Assembly: GCA_003155705.1 (NCBI GenBank)
Contig: PMEC01000075.1
Span: 300 to 6,388 of the forward strand
Reading direction: 5' to 3'
DNA: 6,089 bases
From: Bacteroidales bacterium
GTDB lineage: Bacteria > Bacteroidota > Bacteroidia > Bacteroidales > VadinHA17
Positions 1-5,857 of the stretch are shown piece after piece. The position numbers were made by a program, and so were the translations under genes. The notes below the pieces were generated by a model. The model was not told the DNA's origin, searched no databases, and was given only the letters and a program-made list of their open reading frames with translations. The number at the start of each line of letters is the position of its first letter. The first letter of the stretch is position 1.

Positions 1-92
1 TTTGATGATGAAAGACAAAAATAAAAATCTTTAGCCACAATTTATCTGAAAACGAATAAAAGAGTCGGGACAATTTTTATGCTCTATTTTTT

Positions 93-100
93 TAACTTTG
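93..100 (+). promoter_or_regulatory. Candidate -7 promoter element of the SIS gene
   Basis: The octamer TAACTTTG matches the Bacteroidetes -7 consensus TAnnTTTG at every fixed position. No clear TTTG lies 19 bp upstream, only a T-run at 74-78, so the -33 half is weak. A transcript starting about 7 nt downstream would leave a leader of roughly 12-15 nt before the ATG at 121. It would also exclude the in-frame ATG at 79, so the element helps decide the gene start. The consensus is established knowledge; its use here is inferred. Confidence 0.45.
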
Positions 101-120
101 ATCTCAAATTCAGGATTAAT

Positions 121-729
121 ATGAAAGAAAAGATTGAAAAAATATTTAAGGCAGAGGCAACTGCGATCATGAATATTCCTGTAACTGATAGTTTTGAAAA
201 GGCCATCGGGATGATATATGAACACGTTCATGTCAAAAAAGGAAAACTTGTCACAAGTGGTATGGGTAAAGCCGGGCAGATGGCTCACGATATTGCCACA
301 ACCTTTAGTTCGACAGGGACTCCTTCAGTTTTTCTTCATCCGAGTGAAGCACAGCATGGTGACCTGGGAATTATGCAGGAAAACGATATTCTCATGGTAA
401 TTTCAAATTCCGGGAAAACTCGCGAAATTGAAGAGCTTTTTTTCCTGAAAAATAATCTCTACCCTGCTATTCCGGTGATACTCATTACCGGGAATCGCGA
501 TAGCCCTCTTGGACAAAAAGCTGATTGTGTAATACTTACTGGAAACCCTGAAGAAGTTTGTATTTTGGGCCTTACTCCTACTACATCGACAACAGTGATG
601 ACAGTGATTGGTGATGCTCTTGTTGTTTTAATGATGGAGAAGATCGGTTTTAATGCCGAAGGATATGCAAAGAGACATCATGGCGGCTATCTGGGAGCTA
701 AATCCAGAGAGATATCAGAGCAAAAATAG
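121..729 (+). CDS. Single-domain SIS sugar-phosphate isomerase, KdsD/KpsF/GutQ-like (possible arabinose-5-phosphate isomerase)
   Basis: This 202-residue cytoplasmic protein is a single SIS (sugar isomerase) domain. Family hallmarks visible are GMGKAG (47-52), the TFSSTGTPS segment (61-69), EAQHGDLG (76-83), ISNSG (94-98), the LTPTTSTT stretch (151-158) and RHHGGYLG (185-192). Aligned from memory to E. coli KdsD, the four catalytic residues Lys59, Glu111, Glu152 and His193 correspond to K50, E102, E145 and H186. KdsD interconverts ribulose 5-phosphate and arabinose 5-phosphate, feeding Kdo synthesis for LPS. The protein ends just after the SIS domain and lacks the CBS pair of KdsD; CBS-less isomerases of this type are known. 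Differences from KdsD are Lys99 where it has Glu (SNSGE) and HHGG for HPGG, so the substrate may differ. The ATG at 121 is preferred over the in-frame ATG at 79, because a candidate promoter lies between them and the extra 14 residues match nothing in the family. Confidence 0.85.
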   Translation: MKEKIEKIFKAEATAIMNIPVTDSFEKAIGMIYEHVHVKKGKLVTSGMGKAGQMAHDIATTFSSTGTPSVFLHPSEAQHGDLGIMQENDILMVISNSGKTREIEELFFLKNNLYPAIPVILITGNRDSPLGQKADCVILTGNPEEVCILGLTPTTSTTVMTVIGDALVVLMMEKIGFNAEGYAKRHHGGYLGAKSREISEQK

Positions 730-734
730 GAATT

Positions 735-819
735 GAATTAAGAATGAAGAACAACGAATGTTGAATTAAGAAATCAGCCAATTCTAAATTCAAAATTCTG
801 CATTCAATATTCTCTATTC
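735..819. repeat. Inverted heptad array (5 x GAAYNNN, spacer, 5 x NNNATTC)
   Basis: The left arm (735-772) consists of 7-bp units GAATTAA, GAATGAA, GAACAAC, GAATGTT and GAATTAA, then a terminal GAA. After a 9-bp spacer (773-781), the right arm (782-819) reads TTC, then TAAATTC, AAAATTC, TGCATTC, AATATTC and TCTATTC. The arms are exactly symmetric about position 777, and 27 of 38 positions are complementary by hand count. A perfect 12-bp direct repeat, TTGAATTAAGAA, occurs at 733 and 761, a distance of 28 bp or four units. The array fills most of the spacer between the convergent SIS and HAD genes. It could fold as a long imperfect hairpin in RNA of either strand, but it lacks the GC-rich stem and trailing T-run of an intrinsic terminator. 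Confidence 0.8.
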
Positions 820-837
820 AAAAAAATCATCTGCGTG

Positions 838-1629
838 TTACTCTACAAGTTCATTTACTCCTTCCAGGATATAATGAGGTCTGTAGGGAAACTTATCCGC
901 TGTCTTTAAGGTCGAGATTCCAGAAAGAACAAGAATTGTATCTATTTCTGATTCAATTCCTGCAATTATGTCCGTATCCATCCGGTCACCAATAATAATA
1001 GAATCTTCGCGGCTGCATCCCAGTTTTTTAATAGCGCTTCGCATCATTAATGGATTAGGTTTCCCGACATAATAAGCCGAACGGCCGGTTGAAAGTTCTA
1101 TCGGGGCCATCAATGCACGAGTGGCGGGAATTATACCTCCTTCAACCGGACCAGTAACATCTGAATTTGTTCCGATAAGTTTTGCACCCTTTAAGACAAG
1201 GTTTACCGCCTGTTCAATTTTTTCAAAACTATAACTTCTTGTGTCACCTATTACAACATAATCGGGGTTGACATTATTCATCGAATAGCCCACATTGTAC
1301 AATGCATTTATCAAACCTGCTTCACCAATGATAAATGCAGTGCCTTTTGGTTTCTGACTTGCTAGGAAATTGGCTGTTGCGAGAGCGCTGGTATAAAAAA
1401 CATCAGGTTCCACATCTATTCCAAGCCTGTTCATCTTTTCCTGAAGTTCTTTCGGCGTACGTTCACTTGAATTTGTAAGGAAGAGAAACTTTTTATTTTC
1501 CCGTTTAAGCCATTCAACGAATTCAGGAACACCAGGAAGTAATTTGTTACCATGATAAATTACCCCGTCCATATCGGAGATGAAAGCTTTCTTACTCTTT
1601 ATTTTTTCTATTATTTCTCTCTTGGTCAT
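838..1629 (-). CDS. HAD-IIA family sugar-phosphate/nucleotide phosphatase, NagD-like
   Basis: This 263-residue cytoplasmic HAD phosphatase has all four motifs: motif I DMDGVI (19-24, nucleophile D19 and acid/base D21), motif II TNSS (52-55), motif III lysine in VGKPNP (K190), and motif IV GDRMDTD (214-220, D215 and D220). The C2-type cap carries the NagD signature around GTNSDVTGPVEGGIIPATRAL (from 153), and the C-terminal LVLSGIST (233-240) is also NagD-like. Length is normal for the family (about 250-270 residues). Known NagD-type enzymes dephosphorylate nucleoside monophosphates or sugar phosphates; E. coli nagD lies in the GlcNAc operon, although its best substrate is UMP. The ATG at 1629 is chosen; a TTG two codons upstream (1635) would add Leu-Lys but is less likely. 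The regulator gene ends 59 bp upstream on the same strand with no promoter visible between them, so the two may be cotranscribed. Substrate unknown. Confidence 0.9.
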   Translation of the reverse strand: MTKREIIEKIKSKKAFISDMDGVIYHGNKLLPGVPEFVEWLKRENKKFLFLTNSSERTPKELQEKMNRLGIDVEPDVFYTSALATANFLASQKPKGTAFIIGEAGLINALYNVGYSMNNVNPDYVVIGDTRSYSFEKIEQAVNLVLKGAKLIGTNSDVTGPVEGGIIPATRALMAPIELSTGRSAYYVGKPNPLMMRSAIKKLGCSREDSIIIGDRMDTDIIAGIESEIDTILVLSGISTLKTADKFPYRPHYILEGVNELVE

Positions 1630-1688
1630 TTTCAATTTTAATAAATAATATTCTTCCTTACAGATTATAAATCCTTAATGAATTTATC

Positions 1689-2150
1689 TTAATTATCATT
1701 CTTTATTTCAATCATAATGTTTTCCAAAGATTCCTCAAAAACGTTCGCATTTTCAATCCACCGCAGGATTTTCTCACTTACACCCGGGTATTCTGGCGAC
1801 CTCATTGTCACAGCTTTGTATGTATAGGTTTTCAACTCCTTTACATTTTCGAGTACCTTTTTGAAATAGACATAAAAGAAAGAGTCAGTAATAAAAAAAT
1901 ACCTTTTCCGGTCAGATGCGAAAGTTTTATAGTCAATTATCTTGTTCTGAAGAAGCCAATTGAGTGAATTACTGATTGAACTTTTACTTGCAACAAAAAA
2001 CTTGACAAGCTCTTCGAATGTCTTTTCAGGTGGATCACTGATAGTAAAATAGGCAACAATCCTGCCCTGCATCGGAGTCAATCCAAATTTCTCAAAGATT
2101 TTGCCGGTTTCCTCTATTGTATCTCTGATCTTCTTATCTTTAAGTTCCAT
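1689..2150 (-). CDS. GbsR/MarR-type winged-helix transcriptional regulator
   Basis: This is a 153-residue DNA-binding protein. Residues about 23-88 form a winged helix: a GLTPMQGRIVAYF helix (23-35), the SDPPEKTFEELVKFF segment (38-52), a recognition helix in ASKSSISNSLNWLLQNKII (54-72), and a wing around ASDRKRYFFIT (78-88). The predicted C-terminal helices (90-150) probably mediate dimerisation. The pattern GL(T/P)xxxGRI...LSDPP...SK(S/G)SIS is typical of the GbsR branch of MarR-like regulators, which in several bacteria control osmolyte or sugar genes. It is transcribed divergently from the symporter-kinase pair across a 144-bp region with a palindrome on the symporter promoter, so it is the obvious candidate regulator of that pair. 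The HAD gene follows on the same strand. Effector unknown; a metabolite of the transported sugar is an inference. Confidence 0.85.
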   Translation of the reverse strand: MELKDKKIRDTIEETGKIFEKFGLTPMQGRIVAYFTISDPPEKTFEELVKFFVASKSSISNSLNWLLQNKIIDYKTFASDRKRYFFITDSFFYVYFKKVLENVKELKTYTYKAVTMRSPEYPGVSEKILRWIENANVFEESLENIMIEIKNDN

Positions 2151-2175
2151 ATATGAAATTCCATTTATTGAACGG

Positions 2176-2183
2176 CAAAAATA
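2176..2183 (-). promoter_or_regulatory. Candidate -7 promoter element of the regulator gene
   Basis: Read on the minus strand this is TATTTTTG, an exact match to the Bacteroidetes TAnnTTTG element. It lies 25 bp upstream of the regulator's ATG, predicting a leader of under 20 nt. No TTTG is seen at the usual 19-bp distance, so the -33 half is poor and the promoter may be weak or activator-dependent. Confidence 0.4.
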
Positions 2184-2198
2184 ATCAAAAATCAGATC

Positions 2199-2218
2199 AG
2201 TTCTATAACTTTTGAACT
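2199..2218. promoter_or_regulatory. Inverted repeat in the divergent region (AGTTC-N10-GAACT), possible second operator
   Basis: AGTTC (2199-2203) is mirrored by GAACT (2214-2218) with 10 bp between. A nested alternative, AGTT-CTAT-AACT, spans 2199-2210, so AACT occurs twice 8 bp apart. It sits where the -33 region of the regulator promoter would be, which would suit autoregulation. The arms are only 5 bp and AT-rich, so chance is a real alternative. Confidence 0.3.
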
Positions 2219-2240
2219 AAAAAAACAAAATTGTATTTTC

Positions 2241-2271
2241 TTTGCAACAACAGATAAAAAGATTAGTTTTG
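2241..2271 (+). promoter_or_regulatory. Bacteroidetes-type promoter of the symporter-kinase operon
   Basis: A -33 element TTTG (2241-2244) and a -7 element TAGTTTTG (2264-2271, consensus TAnnTTTG) are separated by exactly 19 bp. This matches the known primary sigma-factor promoter architecture of Bacteroidetes. The expected transcription start is about 2277-2280, leaving a short leader of about 15-18 nt before the ATG at 2295. No Shine-Dalgarno sequence precedes that ATG, as is usual in the phylum. This is the strongest promoter match in the window. Confidence 0.75.
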
Positions 2272-2284
2272 AAATCGTCAAAAC
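2266..2284. promoter_or_regulatory. Candidate operator: perfect 7-5-7 palindrome on the symporter promoter
   Basis: GTTTTGA (2266-2272), a 5-bp spacer AATCG, and TCAAAAC (2278-2284) form a perfect inverted repeat of 19 bp. It overlaps the -7 element and the predicted transcription start, the classic position for a repressor site. Isolated half-sites also occur nearer the regulator gene: TCAAAA at 2185-2190 and TTTTGA at 2210-2215. The divergent GbsR/MarR-type regulator is the natural candidate to bind it. The palindrome is seen directly; repression is inferred. Confidence 0.55.
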
Positions 2285-2294
2285 AAATAAAATT

Positions 2295-3641
2295 ATGACT
2301 AGTACTTCAAACGCTTCATCTGCCATTAGTAAGAAAGATTATTTTTTCTCGATCATGGTAATCGGAATATTCTTTTTCATTTTCGGGTTTGTTACCTGGC
2401 TGAATGGAATCCTGATCCCATTCCTTCGAACTGCATGTGAACTGAACGATTTTGAAGCATATTTTGTAACATTTGCGTTTTATGTCTCCTATTTTGTGAT
2501 GGCTTTGCCCTCTTCAGCTGTCTTAAAGAAAACCGGTTTTAAAAACGGAATGACCCTTGGTCTCTGGATAATGGCAGTAGGCGCCATTATTTTCGTGCCT
2601 GCTGCATTGACACGTACTTTCGGTCTTTTTCTGACCGGATTGTTTGTTGAGGGTACCGGACTGGCACTTCTTCAAACTGCAGTCAATCCATATATTACTA
2701 TTATCGGCCCACGGGAAAGCGCTGCAAAAAGGATTAGTATAATGGGCATTGCCAACAAGTTTGCCGGTGCTATAGCTCCAATAATTCTTGCAAGCATTAT
2801 TCTTAAAGATGCAAAGGTGATTGGGGACAAACTTTCACAGACACATGATATTATGGCCCGTTCCCAGCTGCTTAATCTTATGGCGCATAAGGTAATAATG
2901 CCATATATAGTTATGTCTGTCATTCTGGTTCTTCTTGGTTTATTTATCAGGTTCGCAAATCTTCCTGAAATTGACACTGATGCAGAAGATACTGATACCG
3001 GGGAACTAAATGTTGCAAAGACAAGCATATGGCAATTTCCTCACCTTATACTCGGAGTTGTTGCTCTTTTCTTTTATGTCGGAGTCGAAGTGATTGCCGG
3101 AGACAGTATAATAAGATACGGACAATCAATTGGTATAGCCATGGATTCCGCAAAATATTATACATCGCTTACTTTACTCGGAATGATATTAGGTTACCTT
3201 TTAGGCATAATTTTCATACCGAAATATCTAAGTCAGGCAAACGCACTCAAAACGTGCACCATATTAGGTGTGATATTTTCTCTGGGGGCAATTCTTGTCC
3301 CGGCCAGACTGGCCTTTAAATTGCCGTTTATTGATCTGGTCACATTTCAGCCATTGGAACTTATTCTGCCGATCACTGTTTTATTTGTCGCATTACTGGG
3401 ATTTGCTAACTCTCTTGTCTGGCCGGCAATGTGGCCATTAGCAATAAGCGGCCTTGGACGATTTACAAAAACCGGTTCAGCCATGCTCATCATGGCAATA
3501 GCAGGAGGTGCGCTTATACCTCTCACTTACGGCAAACTGGCTGTTACTTTTTCAACTCAAACCGCTTACTGGATATGCGTTCCGGCATATTTTATAATAA
3601 TGTACTATGCCTTTATAGGGCATAAGGCTGGAAAAAAATGA
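2295..3641 (+). CDS. FHS-family sugar:H+ symporter (major facilitator superfamily, FucP/GluP/NagP-like)
   Basis: This is a 448-residue inner-membrane protein with the hydrophobic pattern of 12 transmembrane helices and no cleavable signal. FHS-family marks are FFFIFGFVTWLNGILIPF (27-44) in TM1, EGTGLALLQTAVNPY (119-133) near TM4, ESAAKRISIMGIANKFAGA (141-159), GVEVIAGD (263-270) in TM7, and the C-terminal ANSLVWPAMWPLAISGLGRF (371-390) followed by GSAMLIMAIAGGALIPLTYG (394-413). An acidic loop with repeated Asp/Glu (225-237) links the two six-helix halves. The family includes transporters of fucose, glucose/galactose and N-acetylglucosamine; the specificity here cannot be read from sequence. 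It is the first gene of a two-gene operon and overlaps the kinase start by 4 bp, so the kinase probably phosphorylates what this protein imports. Length is typical for the family. Confidence 0.9.
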   Translation: MTSTSNASSAISKKDYFFSIMVIGIFFFIFGFVTWLNGILIPFLRTACELNDFEAYFVTFAFYVSYFVMALPSSAVLKKTGFKNGMTLGLWIMAVGAIIFVPAALTRTFGLFLTGLFVEGTGLALLQTAVNPYITIIGPRESAAKRISIMGIANKFAGAIAPIILASIILKDAKVIGDKLSQTHDIMARSQLLNLMAHKVIMPYIVMSVILVLLGLFIRFANLPEIDTDAEDTDTGELNVAKTSIWQFPHLILGVVALFFYVGVEVIAGDSIIRYGQSIGIAMDSAKYYTSLTLLGMILGYLLGIIFIPKYLSQANALKTCTILGVIFSLGAILVPARLAFKLPFIDLVTFQPLELILPITVLFVALLGFANSLVWPAMWPLAISGLGRFTKTGSAMLIMAIAGGALIPLTYGKLAVTFSTQTAYWICVPAYFIIMYYAFIGHKAGKK

Positions 3642-4732
3642 ATCAGGACCTAAAAGAGATATTCGATCAATTCCACACGGAAAGTACATTTGAGTCCGGG
3701 GCACCATATGGCAGTGGACATATTCATGATACCTTTCTTGTTAAGACAATTGAGAAAGGAAAAGATGACTATATCCTTCAAAGACTTAACAACCGCATCT
3801 TTAAGAATATCCCACAACTTCAAAATAATATTGAAAGAGTCACTGGCCATCTCAGGGCAAAATTGATCTCAAAACCAGGGGCTGATATTAAAAGAGAATG
3901 TCTGAACCTTGTTTATTCTAATGAAGGGAAAAGCTGGATCATTGATAAATATCAGAATTACTGGAGAATGTACATCTTTATCGCCAACCACAGGTCTTAT
4001 AATATTGTTGATAGTCCGGATAAAGCCTTTGAGGGAGGTAAGGCTATCGGGAAATTTCAGGCTATGCTTTCCGATCTCGATGGTGCCCCGCTCTTTGAGA
4101 CTATCCCAGGGTTTCATGACATTGAAAAAAGGCTTGAAACATTTTACGATAAGTTAAATGCTGACCCGCTGTCGCGTGCCGGATCGGTTAAGGATGAAAC
4201 TGATTTTGTTTTAAAAAGAGCCGAGGAGATGAAAGTAATTCTACGACTTGGAACTAAAGGTGAAATACCGGTGCGAATAACTCATAACGACACCAAATTC
4301 AATAATATTCTCCTAGACGAAAATGATAAAGCTTTATGTGTCATCGATCTGGATACCGTAATGCCCGGTTATGTTCATTATGATTTTGGCGATGCAATTA
4401 GAACAGCAGCAAATATGGCATCAGAAGACGAGAAAGACCTCTCTCAAGTAAAAATGAATATTGATCTGTTCAGGGCATATTCGGAAGGTTATCTTTCAGA
4501 AACATCAGGAACGTTAAATAATATTGAAAAAAAGTATCTGGCCTTCGCTCCCCGTCTTATAACTTTTACTATCGCATTGAGATTCCTGACAGACTACCTG
4601 GATGGGGACAATTATTTCAAGATACATCATGAACATCAAAATCTGCAACGTGCAAGAGCCCAGTTCAAGCTTGTTGAGAGCATGGAGGAACAATACGATG
4701 GGATGAAAAAGATTATCAAGAAATTAATCTGA
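3638..4732 (+). CDS. APH-fold sugar kinase, N-acetylhexosamine 1-kinase (NahK)-like
   Basis: This 364-residue cytoplasmic kinase belongs to the aminoglycoside-phosphotransferase/choline-kinase fold. The N-lobe has a glycine loop YGSGHIHDTF (24-33) and YILQRLN (45-51). The catalytic loop is HNDTKFNN (216-223), fitting HxDxxxxN with D218 as base, followed by metal-binding IDLD (236-239) and the PGYVHYDFGD segment (243-252). These features resemble Bifidobacterium longum NahK, which phosphorylates GlcNAc/GalNAc at C1 using ATP. Genes of this family have often been annotated 'mucin desulfatase', which the kinase motifs contradict. The start overlaps the symporter stop as ATGA, implying translational coupling, and an A-rich stretch precedes it rather than a strong ribosome binding site. 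The likely job is to trap the imported sugar as a sugar 1-phosphate. The substrate is inferred and other hexoses are possible. A heptad repeat begins on the stop codon. Confidence 0.85.
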   Translation: MNQDLKEIFDQFHTESTFESGAPYGSGHIHDTFLVKTIEKGKDDYILQRLNNRIFKNIPQLQNNIERVTGHLRAKLISKPGADIKRECLNLVYSNEGKSWIIDKYQNYWRMYIFIANHRSYNIVDSPDKAFEGGKAIGKFQAMLSDLDGAPLFETIPGFHDIEKRLETFYDKLNADPLSRAGSVKDETDFVLKRAEEMKVILRLGTKGEIPVRITHNDTKFNNILLDENDKALCVIDLDTVMPGYVHYDFGDAIRTAANMASEDEKDLSQVKMNIDLFRAYSEGYLSETSGTLNNIEKKYLAFAPRLITFTIALRFLTDYLDGDNYFKIHHEHQNLQRARAQFKLVESMEEQYDGMKKIIKKLI

Positions 4733-4765
4733 AGGCTGAAGTCAGTAGACAGAAGGCAGTAGAAA
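4731..4765. repeat. Direct heptad array (5 x GWAGNMN)
   Basis: Five consecutive 7-bp units read GAAGGCT, GAAGTCA, GTAGACA, GAAGGCA and GTAGAAA, followed at 4766 by G and a run of six T. Positions 1, 3 and 4 of the unit are invariant (G, A, G) and position 2 is A or T. The first unit overlaps the last two bases of the kinase stop codon. Unlike the arrays at 735 and 5858, there is no opposed second arm. The sequence is different from the heptad at 735 but has the same period. No stable hairpin precedes the T-run, so it is not a standard intrinsic terminator. Confidence 0.7.
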
Positions 4766-4786
4766 GTTTTTTAATTTGGACAATTG

Positions 4787-5776
4787 TCATTTTATTCTGA
4801 AATACGTTTTTCTGGTATCAGAATAAAAAGTAAAGGAGGACATGAAACCTTCTTTATTCATATTATATCTGATTTCATCCGGACCATCAGATCCCAGGAA
4901 AAAAGTATTTCCTGAAGATTTTTTCAACAATGATACCCTGTATCCTGCAAAACCATATTTGATCCAAAGCTTATCTTCAACTCTGAAAACTGTAACACTA
5001 TCATTACCAGAGGAGAAAAGTCCTGTAAATTTATCCAGTGAGTCCATCATCTTCATCTCCTCAAATCTGAATCTTTTATGGTCGAGAAACCAATTGAATA
5101 TCTCGTCATTATTATAAGTCTCAGTCCAGCTATCATGCTCAACATCAGGATATATAGTAAGTTTAGAGTTATTATATTGTTTCAGACTGTCAAACATAAT
5201 TTCAGAGTTCTTCACCGGAACTCTCGGATCTTTCTCCCCATGAAAAATCCAGACTGCTGTATGACGTAGTGTCCATGCCTGTGAAGGATCACCTCCACCA
5301 CAGATTGGAATAATAGCGGCAAATAGACCCGGGTACCTCTGAGCTGTCTCCCATGTTCCATATCCTCCCATACTAAGACCGGTCATATAGATCCTTTCCA
5401 CATCGACATTATATTTCGCAATGATGTCTTTCGTCAACCAGACCAAAATATCTGGTGACCATATTTCTCCTGCCGGAACCTGTGGCGAGACAATAATAAA
5501 CTTGAATTTTTTTCCACTCTCAATAAGTTCTGGAGGCCCATCTGTCTTTACTTTTGTCAGATCATCACCACGTTGGTTAGCACCGTGCAAAAACAGGATT
5601 AATGGCCATTTGGTTGTCGATTCTTTACCATACTCTTCAGGCAGATATAAAAGGTATTTGATGGTTTTAGTAAATTGCTTTTCTGTTTGCTGAGATTTAA
5701 GTGAATTAAAACATGCTGTCAGAATCATGCAGGTAATAAACAAAACCTGCTTTTCATAATGGTTATTTTTATGCAT
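4787..5776 (-). CDS. Secreted or lipoprotein alpha/beta-hydrolase (esterase/prolyl-oligopeptidase-like) with C-terminal beta domain
   Basis: This 329-residue exported hydrolase begins with a charged stretch, a hydrophobic core VLFITCMILTA (11-21) and a lipobox-like LTAC with C22 as the lipidation site. Cleavage by signal peptidase I near S28/Q29 is an alternative. No acidic surface-export motif follows the cysteine, so periplasmic exposure is likelier. The hydrolase domain (about 35-235) has the oxyanion-hole motif FLHGAN (62-67), nucleophile elbow GLSMGG (133-138, S135), acid HGEKDPRVP (D183) and histidine VEHDSW (H214). This arrangement is typical of the PHB-depolymerase/carboxylesterase-like group with an N-terminal YLLYLPEEY strand (41-49). 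Residues about 245-329 are rich in alternating polar and hydrophobic residues and probably form a small beta domain of the type appended to Bacteroidetes hydrolases. It may remove acyl or other ester groups from glycans, but the substrate is not determinable. It converges on the kinase gene, so it is a separate transcription unit. Confidence 0.82.
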   Translation of the reverse strand: MHKNNHYEKQVLFITCMILTACFNSLKSQQTEKQFTKTIKYLLYLPEEYGKESTTKWPLILFLHGANQRGDDLTKVKTDGPPELIESGKKFKFIIVSPQVPAGEIWSPDILVWLTKDIIAKYNVDVERIYMTGLSMGGYGTWETAQRYPGLFAAIIPICGGGDPSQAWTLRHTAVWIFHGEKDPRVPVKNSEIMFDSLKQYNNSKLTIYPDVEHDSWTETYNNDEIFNWFLDHKRFRFEEMKMMDSLDKFTGLFSSGNDSVTVFRVEDKLWIKYGFAGYRVSLLKKSSGNTFFLGSDGPDEIRYNMNKEGFMSSFTFYSDTRKTYFRIK

Positions 5777-5812
5777 ATTTGAGAAAATAGTTGTAAAAAT
5801 GGATTTTAAATT

Positions 5813-5828
5813 TAAGAATTAATTCTTA
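5813..5828. repeat. Perfect 16-bp palindrome TAAGAATTAATTCTTA
   Basis: Eight bases on each side are perfectly complementary with no spacer. It lies 37 bp upstream of the esterase ATG (minus strand), in the leader or promoter region of that gene and upstream of the octad array. It is pure A/T except for one G and one C, so chance occurrence in AT-rich DNA is possible. A protein-binding site is the main functional alternative. Confidence 0.4.
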
Positions 5829-5857
5829 TCATTACACACAAGTAGGTCAAAGGATAG

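Noticed and set aside
16..23. CAAAAATA, a minus-strand TAnnTTTG match that might serve a gene leaving the left edge
   Set aside because: No -33 partner and no start codon is visible before the edge, and AT-rich sequence gives such matches often.
79..120. N-terminal extension of the SIS protein from the ATG at 79
   Set aside because: The extra 14 residues are not family-like, and a TAnnTTTG element at 93-100 would place the transcript start downstream of that ATG.
735..819. Intrinsic bidirectional terminator for the convergent SIS and HAD genes
   Set aside because: The stem is imperfect and AT-rich and is not followed by a T-run on the plus strand. On the minus strand the T-run precedes rather than follows the arms.
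1630..1635. TTG start two codons upstream of the HAD gene ATG
   Set aside because: It adds only Leu-Lys, has no ribosome binding support, and ATG is the better start in this phylum.
2672..3028. Open frame of about 118 codons on the minus strand inside the symporter gene
   Set aside because: It is antisense to a clearly recognisable membrane transporter, has no family-like sequence and no upstream signals; it is a shadow frame.
3029..3319. Open frame on the plus strand in another phase of the symporter gene
   Set aside because: The symporter frame carries conserved FHS motifs across this stretch, while this frame gives a low-quality Arg/Ser/Cys-rich translation.
4779..4788. GACAATTGTC palindrome between the kinase and esterase genes
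   Set aside because: It is a perfect 10-bp palindrome but has no loop, no extension beyond 10 bp and overlaps the esterase stop codon; probably chance.
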